A DNA stretch of 64,000 nt from Hermodice carunculata (lineage: Eukaryota > Annelida > Polychaeta > Eunicida > Amphinomidae), in NCBI GenBank assembly GCA_964020975.1, contig OZ026624.1, positions 64,160,208 through 64,224,207 on the forward strand. The letters are read 5' to 3'. The notes beneath the pieces were generated by a model. It made no database searches, had not been told where the DNA came from, and was given only the letters and a program-made list of their open reading frames with translations. Position numbers and translations under genes: made by a program. This document shows positions 22,257 to 34,090 of the stretch, piece after piece. Numbering within the stretch: position 1 is the first letter of the stretch; every line of letters begins with the position of its first letter.

Positions 22257-23711
22257 CACATGGACAATATCAGGGTGTCTGATGACAGTGCTATTCTTGT
22301 CAGCTTTTCCTTTAGCATATATAGATATATATGTGGACAGTATTACTATCTCTGGTGCATGGTAATCAAAAGGATTGCCTCATGTTATGTCGTGATTGTA
22401 ACCAATTACTTAAAAACACGCCATTACTTTTGGACCTGTATCAACTATCGGCGCAACCTTCTCGTCTAAGCTCCATCTTTGACCCAGGGGGGATGCTTGG
22501 CACGTGGGGGGGGGGGGGGGGGGGTATAATTTATGAAACCAAAAGTGTGTATTTTGCAAATATTTCAGAGCATCAATAATGATATGATACATGCTGTGGC
22601 CGCGATTCACTTTGATATCCAAATCAACTGTATTGTTGTGCGACTGTCCCACAATGCATTGCGCCATGTTCAAAATGGCACTCACCAACATGCATGATTT
22701 GCCAGGGTATGATTTTCTCAAAAAACATAGCAAAATTGTACAAAACAGGCCAAAAATTGACCATCATTTTCCATATTCTGTGAAAGTGTACAGACCCATT
22801 TAACCCCCTCCCCCTTCTGTACTATAAGTACTAATTCAAAAATGATGAAAACATTGAACCATCCCTTAACGATGCAAGTTCGTTTTCCTTGTTATCTAAT
22901 TACTTTATGTGACATATTCAGTGACCTGACACTTTTTATGGGAACAGGTGGTGTCATTATAATGAGTTTTCACTGTATGTGCATATTTGTTGCTGGCATG
23001 AAAAAGCCTATCACATGAGAAGTGTCTGTCCAAGGTTTTGAAAATTGCATGTATGCATTTTGCAAGACCTATGACAGACTCTTTTCATGTGTTGGGCTTA
23101 TGTATGAATAATGATGAAATTCATGTATACTGTTATTCCATCATCATCATCATCATCGAAGCTCTTGGCATCAGAGTGAAACTTACCTTACCTTGACTAA
23201 TTCCCTAGGTCACAGGCTAATATCACTAAACACAATACACAGTGCGTGAATACAAATCATATGACCCACTGCAAGCATAGCCATTGTTTACTAAAATTCT
23301 ACTGCTGGCTATCAGGACCAATAAGTGACTTTTACGCTTTTTTTTTTGAAGCATAACAAAGGAGTGAAGACAGTATGAAGGTAACAACAGGTTATAGCTC
23401 TCAAACATGTTTCTCTTGTAATTAGAATGAGGAGAATCGACCCTGGAGTATGTTTCCAAAGGTAATAAATATGCCGTATCGCTGGCTCATATTCTCTGCC
23501 TGTTATCTTTCATACTAAAAACCACTCAACTTGGCACAGGAGCACTATTCATTATCTTTAATACCACCATCAACCTGATCTCTCATACAGGGTCGAGTAT
23601 TGTCACGTGCCCTGCCGCACAACTTTCCAATTCAAATTGTCATGATCACATTGCACCAGGCAGCCAGTTGAAAAAGGGAGACAGCTTAAATTTACAGTCT
23701 CGATCTTGTGA
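22257..23711. other. No supported gene; G-run, shared block and short ATC tract
   Basis: Bases 22432-22495 (CCTGTATCAACTATCGGCGC...CCATCTTTGACCCAGG) match 55945-56010 and so belong to a dispersed repeat. A 19-nt G-run follows at 22506-22524. A CACTGTA-ended remnant spans 22905-22978. A five- to six-copy ATC tract is at 23141-23157. The rest looks unique. Confidence 0.45.
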
Positions 23712-23894
23712 TACTGTAGTCCTGCTTTTGAGAGACTGCTAGTAAGTCAGGTCTAAACATGGTCACATAGAGTAGTGGTCCCTCATTGGATGTAAAATAA
23801 CACGGAAAAGATAGACTGATGGATCTGGTGAATGTGGTCTTAAAAGGCAGGTAGTCTCTCACTGGACTGGTCTCTCAACTGAGGGACCACTGTA
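23712..23894. mobile_element. Decayed TA-flanked MITE copy
   Basis: It begins TACTGTAGTCCTGCTTTTGA and ends GGTCTCTCAACTGAGGGACC followed by ACTGTA. Internal blocks GTGGTCTTAAAAGGCAGGTA and GTCTCTCACTGGA match the arrangement of copy 1 (626-809). Confidence 0.55.
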
Positions 23895-24274
23895 TTTTAA
23901 AACCGTTTCCTGGTAAGGGGGGAACTTGTAGATCCAAAAAATGAGTCTTGTTTGGGGGTCTCAATCTTAAAGTTACACTTATTCAAAGGTAGGGGATGGT
24001 CTTTGGTTGAAAGACAATAAGCATGGTATTGAGATTGCCAGAACATCAAGTCACTTGTGTTTGGCAGACTACCCAGGTTTTTGCTGTCTTAGCTAGTGGC
24101 ACAAATGGCTCAAGAAAAAGTCCAGCTGGACCATGGAGACATAGTACTGCAAGTTACACTCTTTTTGCATTTTTTCCACTTAAATGTGTGAATCATGAAA
24201 GTCTGGACAGACAGTTTACTCAATAAAATCCCCTCACAACAAGTGGTCACTGGCTAGAAGTGCATGCAGCTAAC
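23895..24274. other. No supported feature
   Basis: A short unique stretch between two repeat copies. The 67-codon frame at 24023 has no motif or splice context. Confidence 0.3.
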
Positions 24275-24487
24275 TACTGTGAATTCACCATATTTTGCTG
24301 TGTTTTTATTTTTGCTTATTTTGCTGATTGCAGAAAACCCTGAAAATAAAAGCACAGTGAAATTCTGTTTTAACACAGGTTTAATTGGAACTTTGTTCAA
24401 AATAGTGAAATTAAAATTTCAGTGTAATGCCTGACACCCAAAAACCGTGAAAATTAAACCACTTGAAAATAAGTGCATTCACAGAAT
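24275..24487. mobile_element. Palindromic MITE-like repeat, third family, copy 1
   Basis: The ends are inverted copies of each other: the left reads CTGTGAATTCACCATATTTT and the right, inverted, CTGTGAATGCACTTATTTTC. Further in, GTTTTTATTTTTGC is mirrored by GGTTTAATTTTCACGG. The length is about 210 bp and it is non-coding. Relatives with the same arms are at 28465-28600 and 49085-49263. Confidence 0.55.
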
Positions 24488-24819
24488 GCAAGGAGTCTTA
24501 CTGGAGCATACATCACATGTACATGGATTGAAAACTTTTGTGGCTGGTAAAATTGCAAATATATGACCTCATATATGTGTCAACTTTTGAAAAATAAATT
24601 ATAAAAATTTATAGAAGTGAAAGTAATGCAGCTAGCAGTACCTCAAGCTTGACATAAACTACTGAGCAAATTATCCTGACATTGTCAACAAAAATAATTA
24701 ATCAGATAAATGACGATGCTGAAATTTTGTGCCAGTTACTGCGTGGAATTCATCTGCTAATTTTGATGAACAAATCTTAAGTCTTCAAGTTACTTCCAGA
24801 GATGCTGATGTATGCATTG

Positions 24820-25130
24820 GTAACTAACCAATCGGTGGTTTCAGATTAAGAAATGTAGACCTGTACAATCATGATCAACCAATCATAGGCCTTAGTTTAA
24901 GAAATACAGATCTGTGCTGTGAAGATTAGCCAACCAGTGGCTGTAGTTTGAAAAGTGCAAGTATATATACATGTAACACTGTGATGATCAACCAAACAGT
25001 GGCCATAGTTTGAGAAAATTTTGATCCATATTTTAATGGTCATCCGACCAGTGGACACAACTTTAGAGAAAAAAAAAAAAGAAGAAGAAAAAAACTCCTA
25101 TTATGAGAATCAACCAGTCAGTGGTCAGTT
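24820..25130. repeat. Degenerate tandem repeat, ~50-70 bp unit, six copies
   Basis: The phrase CAACCAATCAGTGG, with changes, recurs near 24824, 24876, 24929, 24989, 25039 and 25109, each time followed by a variant of CCATAGTTTGAGAAA. Spacing varies from 50 to 70 bp because of indels; an A-rich insert lies at 25068-25094. Confidence 0.65.
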
Positions 25131-25777
25131 GTCTCACGGATACTGGTACTGTAATGCAATGTCTGTCTCAGCCACAAGCCCAGCTGAGCTGTAAATATGT
25201 GATAAACCAGACAGTGAAATTGGTTTGATACCAAATGTATTCATGGTGCTAAAGAATTTGTTGGGCATTGTCAGCCACCTTGATTAGTTGCCACTAAGGC
25301 AGAAAGTAAATTGCTAGATGTTGATATTAAAGGGCAAACAAGTGTCACCGGAGGGCAGGCACTGTGGCCAATATTAGCTTTACGCTGTTTCCCATGGACC
25401 ATAGACTGTGCGCAGGGCTCTTTTGTAAACCGTTTGGCTACATTATTGAACAGGCTGCATGTCCGACAATTCTGCTGAAAATTACAAAGTCATTTTTTCT
25501 ATCATCTATTGTCAATATGCAGTGGCAGAAACACAAAATGCAAGCAACTGTTGATGATGATCCTGGTCCAATACAAGTCACTGGGAGTTGGATTGATTAA
25601 CATGATGAAAGAGGCTTTACCAGTTGAAGGCAGTTCTAAGACTTGACTGTTCGATAGTGAATATAGTATGGCCACATTAAATTTAACATTGAATTATTCT
25701 TTTTTTCCCCCATTTTGGTCAGTATGTTTACCAGATTTATTGAAGTGCTCAAGGCAAGAATAATCATTTGCTCTGTA

Positions 25778-25808
<31 letters not shown>

Positions 25809-26450
25809 TCCTTTCGATTATGGAGCAGAGCAGATATTATTGCCAACATATGTGTGATCTGTGTGTTTGTCCATCTGTCTATTCATTTTGTAGGCCTGGG
25901 ACGCATTTACATGGAGCACATGTCTATTAGAGCCTTGAGAACAGTTAAGACACCAAAAACCTTTGCATGGCCGATTTTGAAATTTTAACGGTTTTTACAA
26001 GATGAATGTCCTTTCTATTAGTTGTCAAAATTTCGAGCTTTTAACTAAAGTAGAAATATGAGAAAAACGCCAAAAACCACACAGGCATATGGACATCCGA
26101 ACATCCACATGTCATTCTTTTGGTTTTCAGCCGCCTAACGGAACAGTGCCACCCATCAATCATACTTACAGCCTGTCACGTGGCTGCAGGTAGCAACGCA
26201 ACGGCTCATGGCAAAAAGCGAGTGGTATCAGGGCGGCAATGCGAAAAAAGGCAGCATGCCGAAAGTATGCTTGTGGGCAGGGAAAAGATGCAAACATGCT
26301 AACATATCATAGCCTTAGTGGTTTACTTTGTAGTTATCTGGCTTGTTTTGCGTTCTAATGAAGGGAGACTTTAAATGTTCAAGAGGAGTGGGAATCGTCT
26401 GACGATGTCCCTTCAAACTTCAAAGGCCGTGCCGCGATGGATTACCCCAG
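25131..26450. other. No firm gene; possible tiny exon at 26131-26189
   Basis: Mostly unique. A T-run of about 21 nt lies at 25778-25799. At 26131-26189 a 59-nt open stretch is preceded by a good acceptor (CATTCTTTTGGTTTTCAG) and followed by CTGCAG|GTAGCA; it would read PPNGTVPPINHTYSLSRGC in one frame. Nothing else links it to a gene, so I do not call it as CDS. Confidence 0.25.
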
Positions 26451-26800
26451 TGGTCCTTCACACCAAAGACAGGCGGGGAAAAAACTGACACCCTAATCAA
26501 CAATACCCACTTACATAATAATACTTTATTGGAACCCAGGGATGAAGAAATAAAAGTACAAATAAACACATTGAAATAAGCATGAACGTGAACAGGAGAG
26601 AAAACACACAAAATAGCGTTACAAAGCTCAGGTTGGAAAGAGAAATGATTCTCATTGAGAAAACAACTACAAAATAATCACAAGCTAACTAAGTAAAGTG
26701 TAAAGACAAGTCTAACAAGCTAACTACATAAAGTATACAGATAGGAGGCCAGTAAATACAATAAAACACTATCCCTAAAAACGGGATGAAGAGGTAGGGG
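26451..26800 (-). other. Possible 3' end of a transcript or retroelement (minus strand)
   Basis: On the minus strand a polyadenylation hexamer lies in CCAATAAAGTATTATTATG (about 26514-26532). Upstream of it, in transcript direction, is an AT-rich 3'-UTR-like region with a doubled motif (ACAAGCTAACTAAGTAAAGT at 26680, AACAAGCTAACTACATAAAG at 26716). No coding domain could be recognised, so a LINE/SINE tail and an unknown gene's UTR are both possible. Confidence 0.25.
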
Positions 26801-26960
26801 GTGGAAGACCAAACCCGCCATCCGTACACTGACCACTAGCGGCCGCAGGCCGCCCCACCAAAGCAAGGCAACACAACTTTCGTTGCCAGGCTTGAGGTCA
26901 CGGGGCCAGAAGGGCCGCCTCCATGACGTCACACTTTGAAACCAGACTGTTGCTATCACC
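26801..26960. promoter_or_regulatory. CpG- and GC-rich patch with a perfect CRE palindrome
   Basis: In an otherwise AT-rich setting, about 150 bp contain many CpGs (GCGGCCGCAGGCCGCCCC near 26840, CACGGGGCCAGAAGGGCCGC near 26900) and TGACGTCA at 26934-26941, the consensus for CREB/ATF binding. The patch might be a promoter or enhancer core; with no transcript beside it this is conjecture. Confidence 0.25.
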
Positions 26961-28464
26961 GTTTGACAGATCGCTGAATAATGTTTTCCGTATTTCAAAG
27001 GCTCTTTTATTCATGTGATTGGCCAAGAATTGATTGACAACCTCCCCAAATGTTCAGGGACGATGTTTGCTACGTTTTGTACAAATATCAGCTCAACTTG
27101 AGCAAATGGTATTGTTTTCAGAGGCAAATGATCAACTTCAGAAGCCTTTGAAGCTTGTTTTGTGAGAAAGGATAATAGGACGAGAGCCCCACCTAAGAAT
27201 GGTTATTCCAAGAAAACGGCTGGGCGAAATTTAATCCGGTTAATGGCTTTTGATTCTTTAATGTCTGAACTGCAAAAACGATTCAGCGATTTTCTAAATT
27301 TTGTTTAATTCTTTTTCTATCAAATGAAGAAAATGAACATCCTGAAAATCAAAGGGAAAATTGAAGCGTCAAACTTTGAGGATGGATAACAGAAAAACGA
27401 AACCAAACATTAAAAATCGCAGGATCGTTTTTTGTTACCAATATGTCAGGATTAAGATCCAAGTGTAATTATGATTTTATCACAGATAATTAGTGACTTA
27501 TATTGACATTTATGGGGTGGATGCTTTACGGTCAACTTTCAATTGTTTATTCAACAATTAACATCACAGATACCCAAATACGGGACATACAAATTCTTTG
27601 GAGTATGACGAGTACACACATATATGTTATCCTAACGCAAATACATTTTGAGCTAGGATTGACTAATGTGGGATTTATTTTTGGTGTCTTACCTGTCCTT
27701 AAGGATATGTCATGATGCAAAAGTAGGTCACCTAGGCTAGTTACCTAGGTTTCAAGCATCAAATGATCCTTGTATTTGGCTGTTTTGTCTTGTGATCACA
27801 AGGTAGCAGCACCTTACTGTCTAGTGATCAGAATGGTCCCTTCATTGGTTTAATATTACATGTAGCACGACAAATTAAGTCTGATAGCAGACCAACATGT
27901 AGGAAATATAAAATAAGTGATAGGGGATCTATGAATACAGAGCACAGTACCAACCTGGGGCAGGATTACCAGTCTCATCCAGTGTTTGGATAAAAAGGGC
28001 TTGATGTAACCAGAAGTGTCAATGAGTCATTCAAATGGCTTCCAGTGCCAGGCACTATATGTCACAAGGCCCTTTGAAGCCACACCAGGCTATAACTATG
28101 ACAGTTGCAGGTCTAGTGTGGCTCTGATCTGTTACATTAATGATTAAAAGTCAGCCATAAATGTATGCTGTGTGGGCATATTGCGGAGTCCCTATAATCG
28201 TTTGGAGTGTTGTGCAAGGGGATTCAAGATCGTTTTTCCCAGACACTTATATTATGACTGAACTTTTTCATGCCCTGTCAATGTATGAGTAGCCTGAGGA
28301 TGAGGCTTCTGTGTTTTAGTCCAACATTTAGATAAGGTTACGAGGTGTATTTGTATGAGTTTCACGAACATGTATATACAAAAAGACTCAAACAAATAGT
28401 TCCACCTAATTTGGCTGCAAAGTCTACACACATAAAAAATTTAAAACAAATGTTTATGAGAAAG
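26961..28464. other. No supported feature
   Basis: AT-rich and apparently unique. The block TGATCACAAGGTAGCAGCAC (27794) resembles TGATCACTAGGTGACAGCAC at 15443, so a weak dispersed repeat may be present. No gene-like frame. Confidence 0.35.
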
Positions 28465-28600
28465 CACTGTAAATTCTCTTTAATTTTGTCCCGTTCATAT
28501 TGTTGCTTATTTTGCTGATGGCACAATTTGTGAAAATATATGTCTGAAAAATAAAAGTGAATATTTATCCACATGAAAATGAGCACATTCAGAGTACATT
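28465..28600. mobile_element. Palindromic MITE-like repeat, third family, short copy
   Basis: The left arm (CACTGTAAATTCTCTTTAAT) and the right arm (CCACATGAAAATGAGCACAT, TCAGAGTAC) match the arms of 24275-24487. The middle TGCTTATTTTGCTGATGGCA is also shared. At about 135 bp it appears internally deleted. Confidence 0.45.
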
Positions 28601-28999
28601 GTGGTGATGATGTTTGCCTGAAGGGTGAGTAATTAGGCATATTGGCCAGAATGTCCTTTCGTCACTTCCAAGAGGTCAAAGGCAAGCCATTGTGGTTCAC
28701 TTTTGTTACGGTAGTCACTGAAATATCAAGACTGAAAGAGTCAGGCACAGTTATCACCAGCGTGACTCACATTATCGTAATGTGTCTCAAGTTGCATGCA
28801 TATATTGTGTAGTTTCTGCTTTGATGACTTTGTCTTCCGGCTGCAGGAGGCGTCAAATAAAGATTGCCACATTTTTCAATCATGTTAAGTGTAAAAAACT
28901 TCCCCACATTTGGTCAAATCATGTAACTGATACATTAAACATTCCAGGTGAAACCCGTCATTTATTGTGATCGATGTGCTGTCTAGCTACTGCATGAAG

Positions 29000-29250
29000 A
29001 GCTGGACAAATATTAATGCCAAGTTTGGTCAAAATAGGATAAAAGTAAATCAAATGCTTAGGAGATGACTCTTGGCTACTCTGTCCTGGGTGTCAATATG
29101 TATGGTCGATTAGAAGTTAGGCAAATATTATGACCAAGTTTGGTCACAATATGATACAAGTAAATCAAGCTATAGGAGATGTCTATCCGCTACTTTGTTC
29201 ATGGTGTCAATAGGTGTGGTTGATTAGAAGTTAGGCAACTAGTATGGGTC
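29000..29250. repeat. ~115-bp tandem repeat, two and a half copies
   Basis: CAAATATTATGACCAAGTTTGG with AGGAGATG and TGTCAATAGGTGTGGTTGAT is repeated; equivalent positions lie near 29005, 29120 and 29236. The phrase 'aagtttggtca' links it loosely to the drifting core repeats of the pearl-like elements. Confidence 0.55.
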
Positions 29251-30511
29251 AGTGCCGTGACACGGTGTTGAAGAGCCGCACAGTAGTATTGATGAGAAGT
29301 AGCTGAGGAAGTGGAACTAACTCATTTGTGGGCAGTCATTGGGGATTGATTTAATGGAAAAAGTGCAAAGCATAGCAATCCCCCAGGTCATCAGAATCCA
29401 TTTATATGTCTCTCGTGTTTACGAGCACGACATACATCACAGTCCCTGCTGATGACATTCTATTTGCCGGCCAAGCTGCTTTATAGCACTCCATCACAGA
29501 CACTGTATATTTCTAGATGGGCCGCGTCCGGGTCAGATAATGACACTATAATGTGAGTTGAATCAACCAACATTAAACTCGGCCACTACTTTGGCTTCTT
29601 GTGCTACAGATGCTTCCAGGGGCATATAGCTTCCCCTTTGTGCTGGGACTATAAAGATTAATGATCACAGGAAGAACACAGTTCATTTTGGGTGGACACG
29701 TTTTAGTGAGACTCGAGGTTTTATTTCACAGGAAGGGTGTTCAGGGAGGTGCTTTATGCTACCTGTGCTAACAGAAGTTCTGTTGGTTTGCCATTTGGTG
29801 CCGGGAACGCTCGTGAATTGTGATAGATTTTTTACAGGATGCTGTGCGGACTATTGAGAGGATCATGCAGACGTTTTGTGTTTACTGTCCTGTACAGCAG
29901 GGATGGGGCTGTTTTGTCATTTATCCATGCTTTTAATAGTCTGACAATACAGTTAAGGGCAAGGTGTAGCTACGTATTATTAAAATCACACAACATTGAT
30001 ATATTCTAACAAATTCTCAAAAGATACAACATCATTGTATATGTATGCAGGAAATTTATGCATGCTGAGAAAACAACTAGCTGAACACTGTTACACGTAA
30101 ATCATGCAAAGAGCCAAACAGAGTCAAACAAAAAACACTTTAACTTGCATTGAGTTATTGTATTTTCCTTCAAGGATACGATGGGTTGGCTAAAATTAAG
30201 CTCATAAACCTGAAAGAGCTTATGCCCAAGGGAAAAAGATCATTTTGTTGCCTTATCCTCAGTATCTGCTGTAATCTTGAATTGAGCCTTTCGATCAACA
30301 AAGTGGCTTTTGCCAATGTGCGAGCCGCAAGTGAGCTTTATGGGAGAAAAGCAAGCGGATACTTACTAACAGTTTCACGAGGCAAACAGAATGGGAAGCA
30401 ACGGGGAAAGACATACAACTGTTAAAATACTGGCTGTCATCTGGTAATGGTAAAGCTCAGCATGAACATGACTAGTATAAGTTCTGAGAGCTAGTTATAC
30501 CATCCTGGGAA
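29251..30511. other. Unique, no supported gene
   Basis: The block 29250-29700 is of even composition with several GC-rich spots (GCCGGCCAAGCTGC, GGGCCGCGTCCGGGTCAG) and lacks repeats; it might be conserved non-coding DNA. A 91-codon frame at 30150-30425 has some protein-like character (LKELMPKGKRSFCC) but no splice support. Confidence 0.3.
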
Positions 30512-30715
30512 TTGACTCTTTGAGTGCTGGGTTTTGGAATGAGCTAATAGCTTACACACATTGTATGAAAGCAGGTCAGTGGCAGCTGTTGACAATTGGA
30601 ACTTTTTTTTTCTGTGGAAATCAATACAGGCACGCTGGTACTTGAATGAAAGGTCTTTTTATGATGAATTTCAATGTGGAGTTGCACATTTTGTTGTGAT
30701 TATCGGCAAAAGACT
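30512..30715. mobile_element. Decayed TTAA-type MITE (subfamily 1)
   Basis: The left end TTGACTCTTTGAGTGCTGGG corresponds to TTAACTCTTTCAGTGCCAAT of better copies. The block CACGCTGGTACTTGAATGAA matches CATGCTGGTACTTTAATGAA at 32097 and, inverted, TTCAAGTACCAGCATGC at 54998. The right end is too decayed to place. Confidence 0.45.
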
Positions 30716-30807
30716 AATAAGTGACTGACTTTTAGTCATGTTTGTCCTGCCACTTATTATTGGTGTTGCCCTGGTATATGTGTGCATAGGACTGCTATGT
30801 TGTTATT

Positions 30808-31756
30808 GTGCATCCCCCATAGGCGGGGTCCATATAGTATTTAGTCCGATGGTCCGCCATCTCCTCCGCAGCGTGTCTAATTTTCCTTATGTTTATGTCC
30901 CTTCTTGACCTATTGCCTTCTGATCTGGTACAGATAAGCTATTGGTCTGAGAAATTTTTCCCATATAATAGGATATAACCTTCAGGACAGAGGTCAAGGT
31001 CGAATCTTTGTTGCATTTTATGCTGACTCAGCAATTTTCACATAGTGGCTTATACATTCTTAGTGGTGCATCGTAGGGCTAAGGTTACTATTGAACATCA
31101 ATAGGAAATTACCTATGGGCTTTCAATTTGTATGGTGTATTTTCAATCTGAGTGATCTTGAAAGGTCAAACTGCTTACATTCGTGTTGAGTATTATATAT
31201 GCAAGTCAATGTGGATTGCTTTGCTAATCCACATTTTCAACTTCTTCTCCAAAACGATTAGCCAGATATACTTCAAACTTGGTGGGGATGTACATCGGGT
31301 AGGTATCTACAAACTGTGTCCAAATGGTCCAATTATTTTTGGATTTTTAAGGGGGGGGGAGGATTTTTGCATTCCTACTGATTACCATGCAAGTCATAGG
31401 GGTCTGCAATGGTAGTTCACATTTTAACTTCTTAAAAACTGTGAGCCAGATTCACTTGAAACTTATGATACAGAAACTCCATAGATTTGGGGAATTTTGA
31501 ACTGATGATTCTGAATGACCTTCAGTTCATAGGTCAAGGTCACAATGCCTGGCAAAATAAAATTGTTTCCCTGCCACATCGTCAAATCGATTGAAGTCCA
31601 TCAGACTTGGTCAGCATTTACCCAGGTGAGACTTCCCTTAAATTTGTTCAGAGATGACCTTTGAGGTCAAAGGTCAAGGTCAAACTTTCTGCAGAAGAAT
31701 GGTGGCACTCTTATGGGGTGGCCTCTGGTGAGAGGTGCCTGCTTAGGGGATGCATT
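30808..31756. mobile_element. Pearl-like element with short inverted ends
   Basis: It starts GTGCATCCCCC (30808) and ends GGGGATGCATT (31746-31756), a short terminal inverted repeat, with AACTCGCTTCTTTTTTT just beyond. Inside there is one diverged core unit (CTTCAAACTTGGTGGGGATG at 31270, AGTTCACATTTTAACTTCTT at 31413). The right part is rich in AGGTCAAGGTC and GAGGTCAAAGGTCAAGGTCA (31524-31682). It is clearly homologous to the 56091-59262 elements in the core but uses a different terminal hairpin. Confidence 0.55.
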
Positions 31757-31970
31757 ATGTTTTTCGCACGAAAAACTCGCTTCTTTTTTTGTCTTTGCTG
31801 AGACAGAGAAATCAGTTAATTATAAAAGTTAGCTTCTGACACTGACAGTTTAGATCAGCTCATCAACTGAAACAAGCGTTAAATATCAACAATAGCTTGT
31901 GTGGTTATGGGTGAAAGTAGCAGTTACCCACAACCATATGCACTAGTACTGCCACCTGTCTTCCGCTGGA

Positions 31971-32218
31971 TTAACTCTTTAAATGCCAACTTTCAGACTG
32001 AATCAGCAGCTTTTCATGGCGCACATTGGGTGCATTGCACCCAATGCATGCCGAGAAAAGCTATTGACCTGGGAAATTTTCCCTGGAACTAGAGGCATGC
32101 TGGTACTTTAATGAACAATCTGTCTACGAGGAATACAAATCTGAGATCCTAATGCTAATTCAGACTAGTTTGACTTAAGTAGATTGACTTTAGATGTGAT
32201 TGGGACTGAAAAAGTTAA
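31971..32218. mobile_element. TTAA-bounded piggyBac-like MITE (subfamily 1), copy A
   Basis: TTAA lies at both ends (31971-31974 and 32215-32218). The ends read inward are TTAACTCTTTAAATGCCAAC and TTAACTTTTTCAGTCCCAAT. The reverse complement matches 54891-55119 over the whole length with an estimated 80-85% identity. An internal hairpin pairs AGCAGCTTTTC with GAAAAGCTATTGACC and encloses the palindrome CATTGGGTGCATTGCACCCAATG. Confidence 0.7.
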
Positions 32219-33402
32219 TGCAGACACTGCTGGTCACATATGGAAGGAGAGTATCTTTGGGGTTGTCAGCTGCAATGGTCAGTTCATTGCAGTATATCCA
32301 AAAGGTGTGGACATACTTTGCTCAAATTTGGCCGAAGGTACATTATGATCACAGATGAACTTTTTTATTTTCTGGGTGGATATGTCTGTGGTGGTGCTGC
32401 CTCCTGAGGAGATGCATAATCAGCCAAGGTACATTTTATTTTGCTCGTGCTTTTGTGATTTTGTGGTGGGATAACGTGAACTACCACAGAAAAAACTATT
32501 GACTGACACCCTAGAGGGATGACAATGGAGGATACAATGCAGAAACAAATTTTCCTTTTTTTTTTGGGTTGCTTTTACACAGTGTTCGTGATCAAATTAA
32601 CAGTGGCCTGGTACTTACGTGAGTCAATATTTCATAAGAACTACAAACAGGGACACAGGTGTGAATGCCTAATTGACAGAGTGCTCAAAGTGCTCCCAGG
32701 TGCTGCTTTGCTAACAGGAGTGCCACATGTATTGATGATAGCTCACCGTCATGACAACTCTCAAATACTAGGGAGGGGCAAGTGGTATTTTACTTTGTCA
32801 TTGTTGAATCTTTCTATTTTCTTTGAGCTGTGAATGTGAGAGAATATTTAAGATGATCCATAAAAGACTTATGCTGAGGATGAAAAGTGATGTAGTGTTA
32901 GGGTGAATCTTGAATTCTGAAAAGGTCATGTATATGTGTATAATCTGTGAAGGGGATTGCTGTTTACCCTCCCCCCCCGCACTGCCATGCTTCGTGTTCC
33001 TGACTTCCCAATGAACACAGGTGGACCAGACTGCCCATAAAATAACCGTGCCTGCTCGAGAGTACTACTGACCCAAACTTCAAAGGCTTGAATCAACAAT
33101 GAATTTTTTGATGGGAGAAGGAATGGTTTTGTTTGATTATCATGATTATTGCTGAAACAATACAAAGTGATAAAAGCATATGTTTTGTTGTACATTTTAT
33201 CAATGATAAAGAAATGTATTTGGTTAATATGCTTTTCTTAAGAGCCAAGCTCTATACCGTGGTAGTGAAATTTACACATCATGCCCAGACAGTGCATCAC
33301 TGTAATCAGGGTCACGCTGCTTGTACACACTTAAAGTGCAAAGGAGAGGGGAAAACGTGAAATGTGAGTTAGGGCAGGCTGTGACATCAGTATTGTCTGG
33401 AA
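32219..33402. other. No supported feature
   Basis: Mostly unique AT-rich DNA. The 104-codon frame at 32519-32833 is hydrophobic at its start (QIFLFFLGCFYTVFVIK), resembling an anchor. It runs through a T-run and has no recognised domain; I consider it chance. Confidence 0.3.
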
Positions 33403-34090
33403 CTAATGGTTTAAGTGTAAGGATAGTGTAGCTGAAGAGTGATGTTACATGGTTAAACTGTAAGGAAAGTTTAGTTGAAGAATGATGTTAAATGGTTAAA
33501 CTGTAAGGATGGTTTAGCTGAAGAAAGATGTTGAATGGTTAAACTGTAAGGATGTCCTAGCTGAAGAATGATGTTAAATGGTGAAACTGTAAGGATGGTT
33601 TAGCTGAAGAATGATGTTAAATGGTGAAACTGTAAGGATGGTTTGGCGAAAGAATGGTGTAAAATGGTTAAACTGATAGCTGAAGAATGATGTTAAATAG
33701 GTAAACTGTAAGGATGGTCTACATGTAGCTGAAGAATGGTGGGGAATGTTTAACTCAAGAATGGTGTTAAATGGTTAAACTGTAAGGAAGGTTTAGCTGA
33801 AGAATGATGTTGAATGGTTAAACTGTAAGGATGGTGTAGCTTAAAATTGTATGAAGAATGGTTAAACGTAAAGGTAGTTTATCTCAAGAATGATGTAAAA
33901 TGGTTAAACTGTAAGGAAGGTTTAGCTGAAGAATAATGTAGAATGGTTAAACTGTAAGGATGGTTTGCTGACGAATGATGCAGAATGGTTACACTTTAAG
34001 GACATTTTAGCTGAAGAATTACTTGCAATTGTTAAGCTGAAAGCCCGATTTAGCTGAAAAGTGACAAACAGTGTTGGAGCTGAACAGTGA
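33403..34090. repeat. Minisatellite, 43-bp unit, about 16 copies
   Basis: The unit consists of GGTTAAACTGTAAGGATGGT followed by TTAGCTGAAGAATGATGTTA and AAT. Early and middle copies (33450-33640) are close to consensus. Copies after 33840 are increasingly diverged and shortened. The period is not a multiple of three and no frame stays open. Confidence 0.85.

Noticed and set aside
32519-32833. Small membrane protein (104 codons)
   Set aside because: The hydrophobic start comes from a T-run; no family, conserved motif or splice context was seen.
33403-34090. CRISPR-like array
   Set aside because: The 43-bp units are contiguous, without unique spacers, in eukaryotic DNA; it is a minisatellite.
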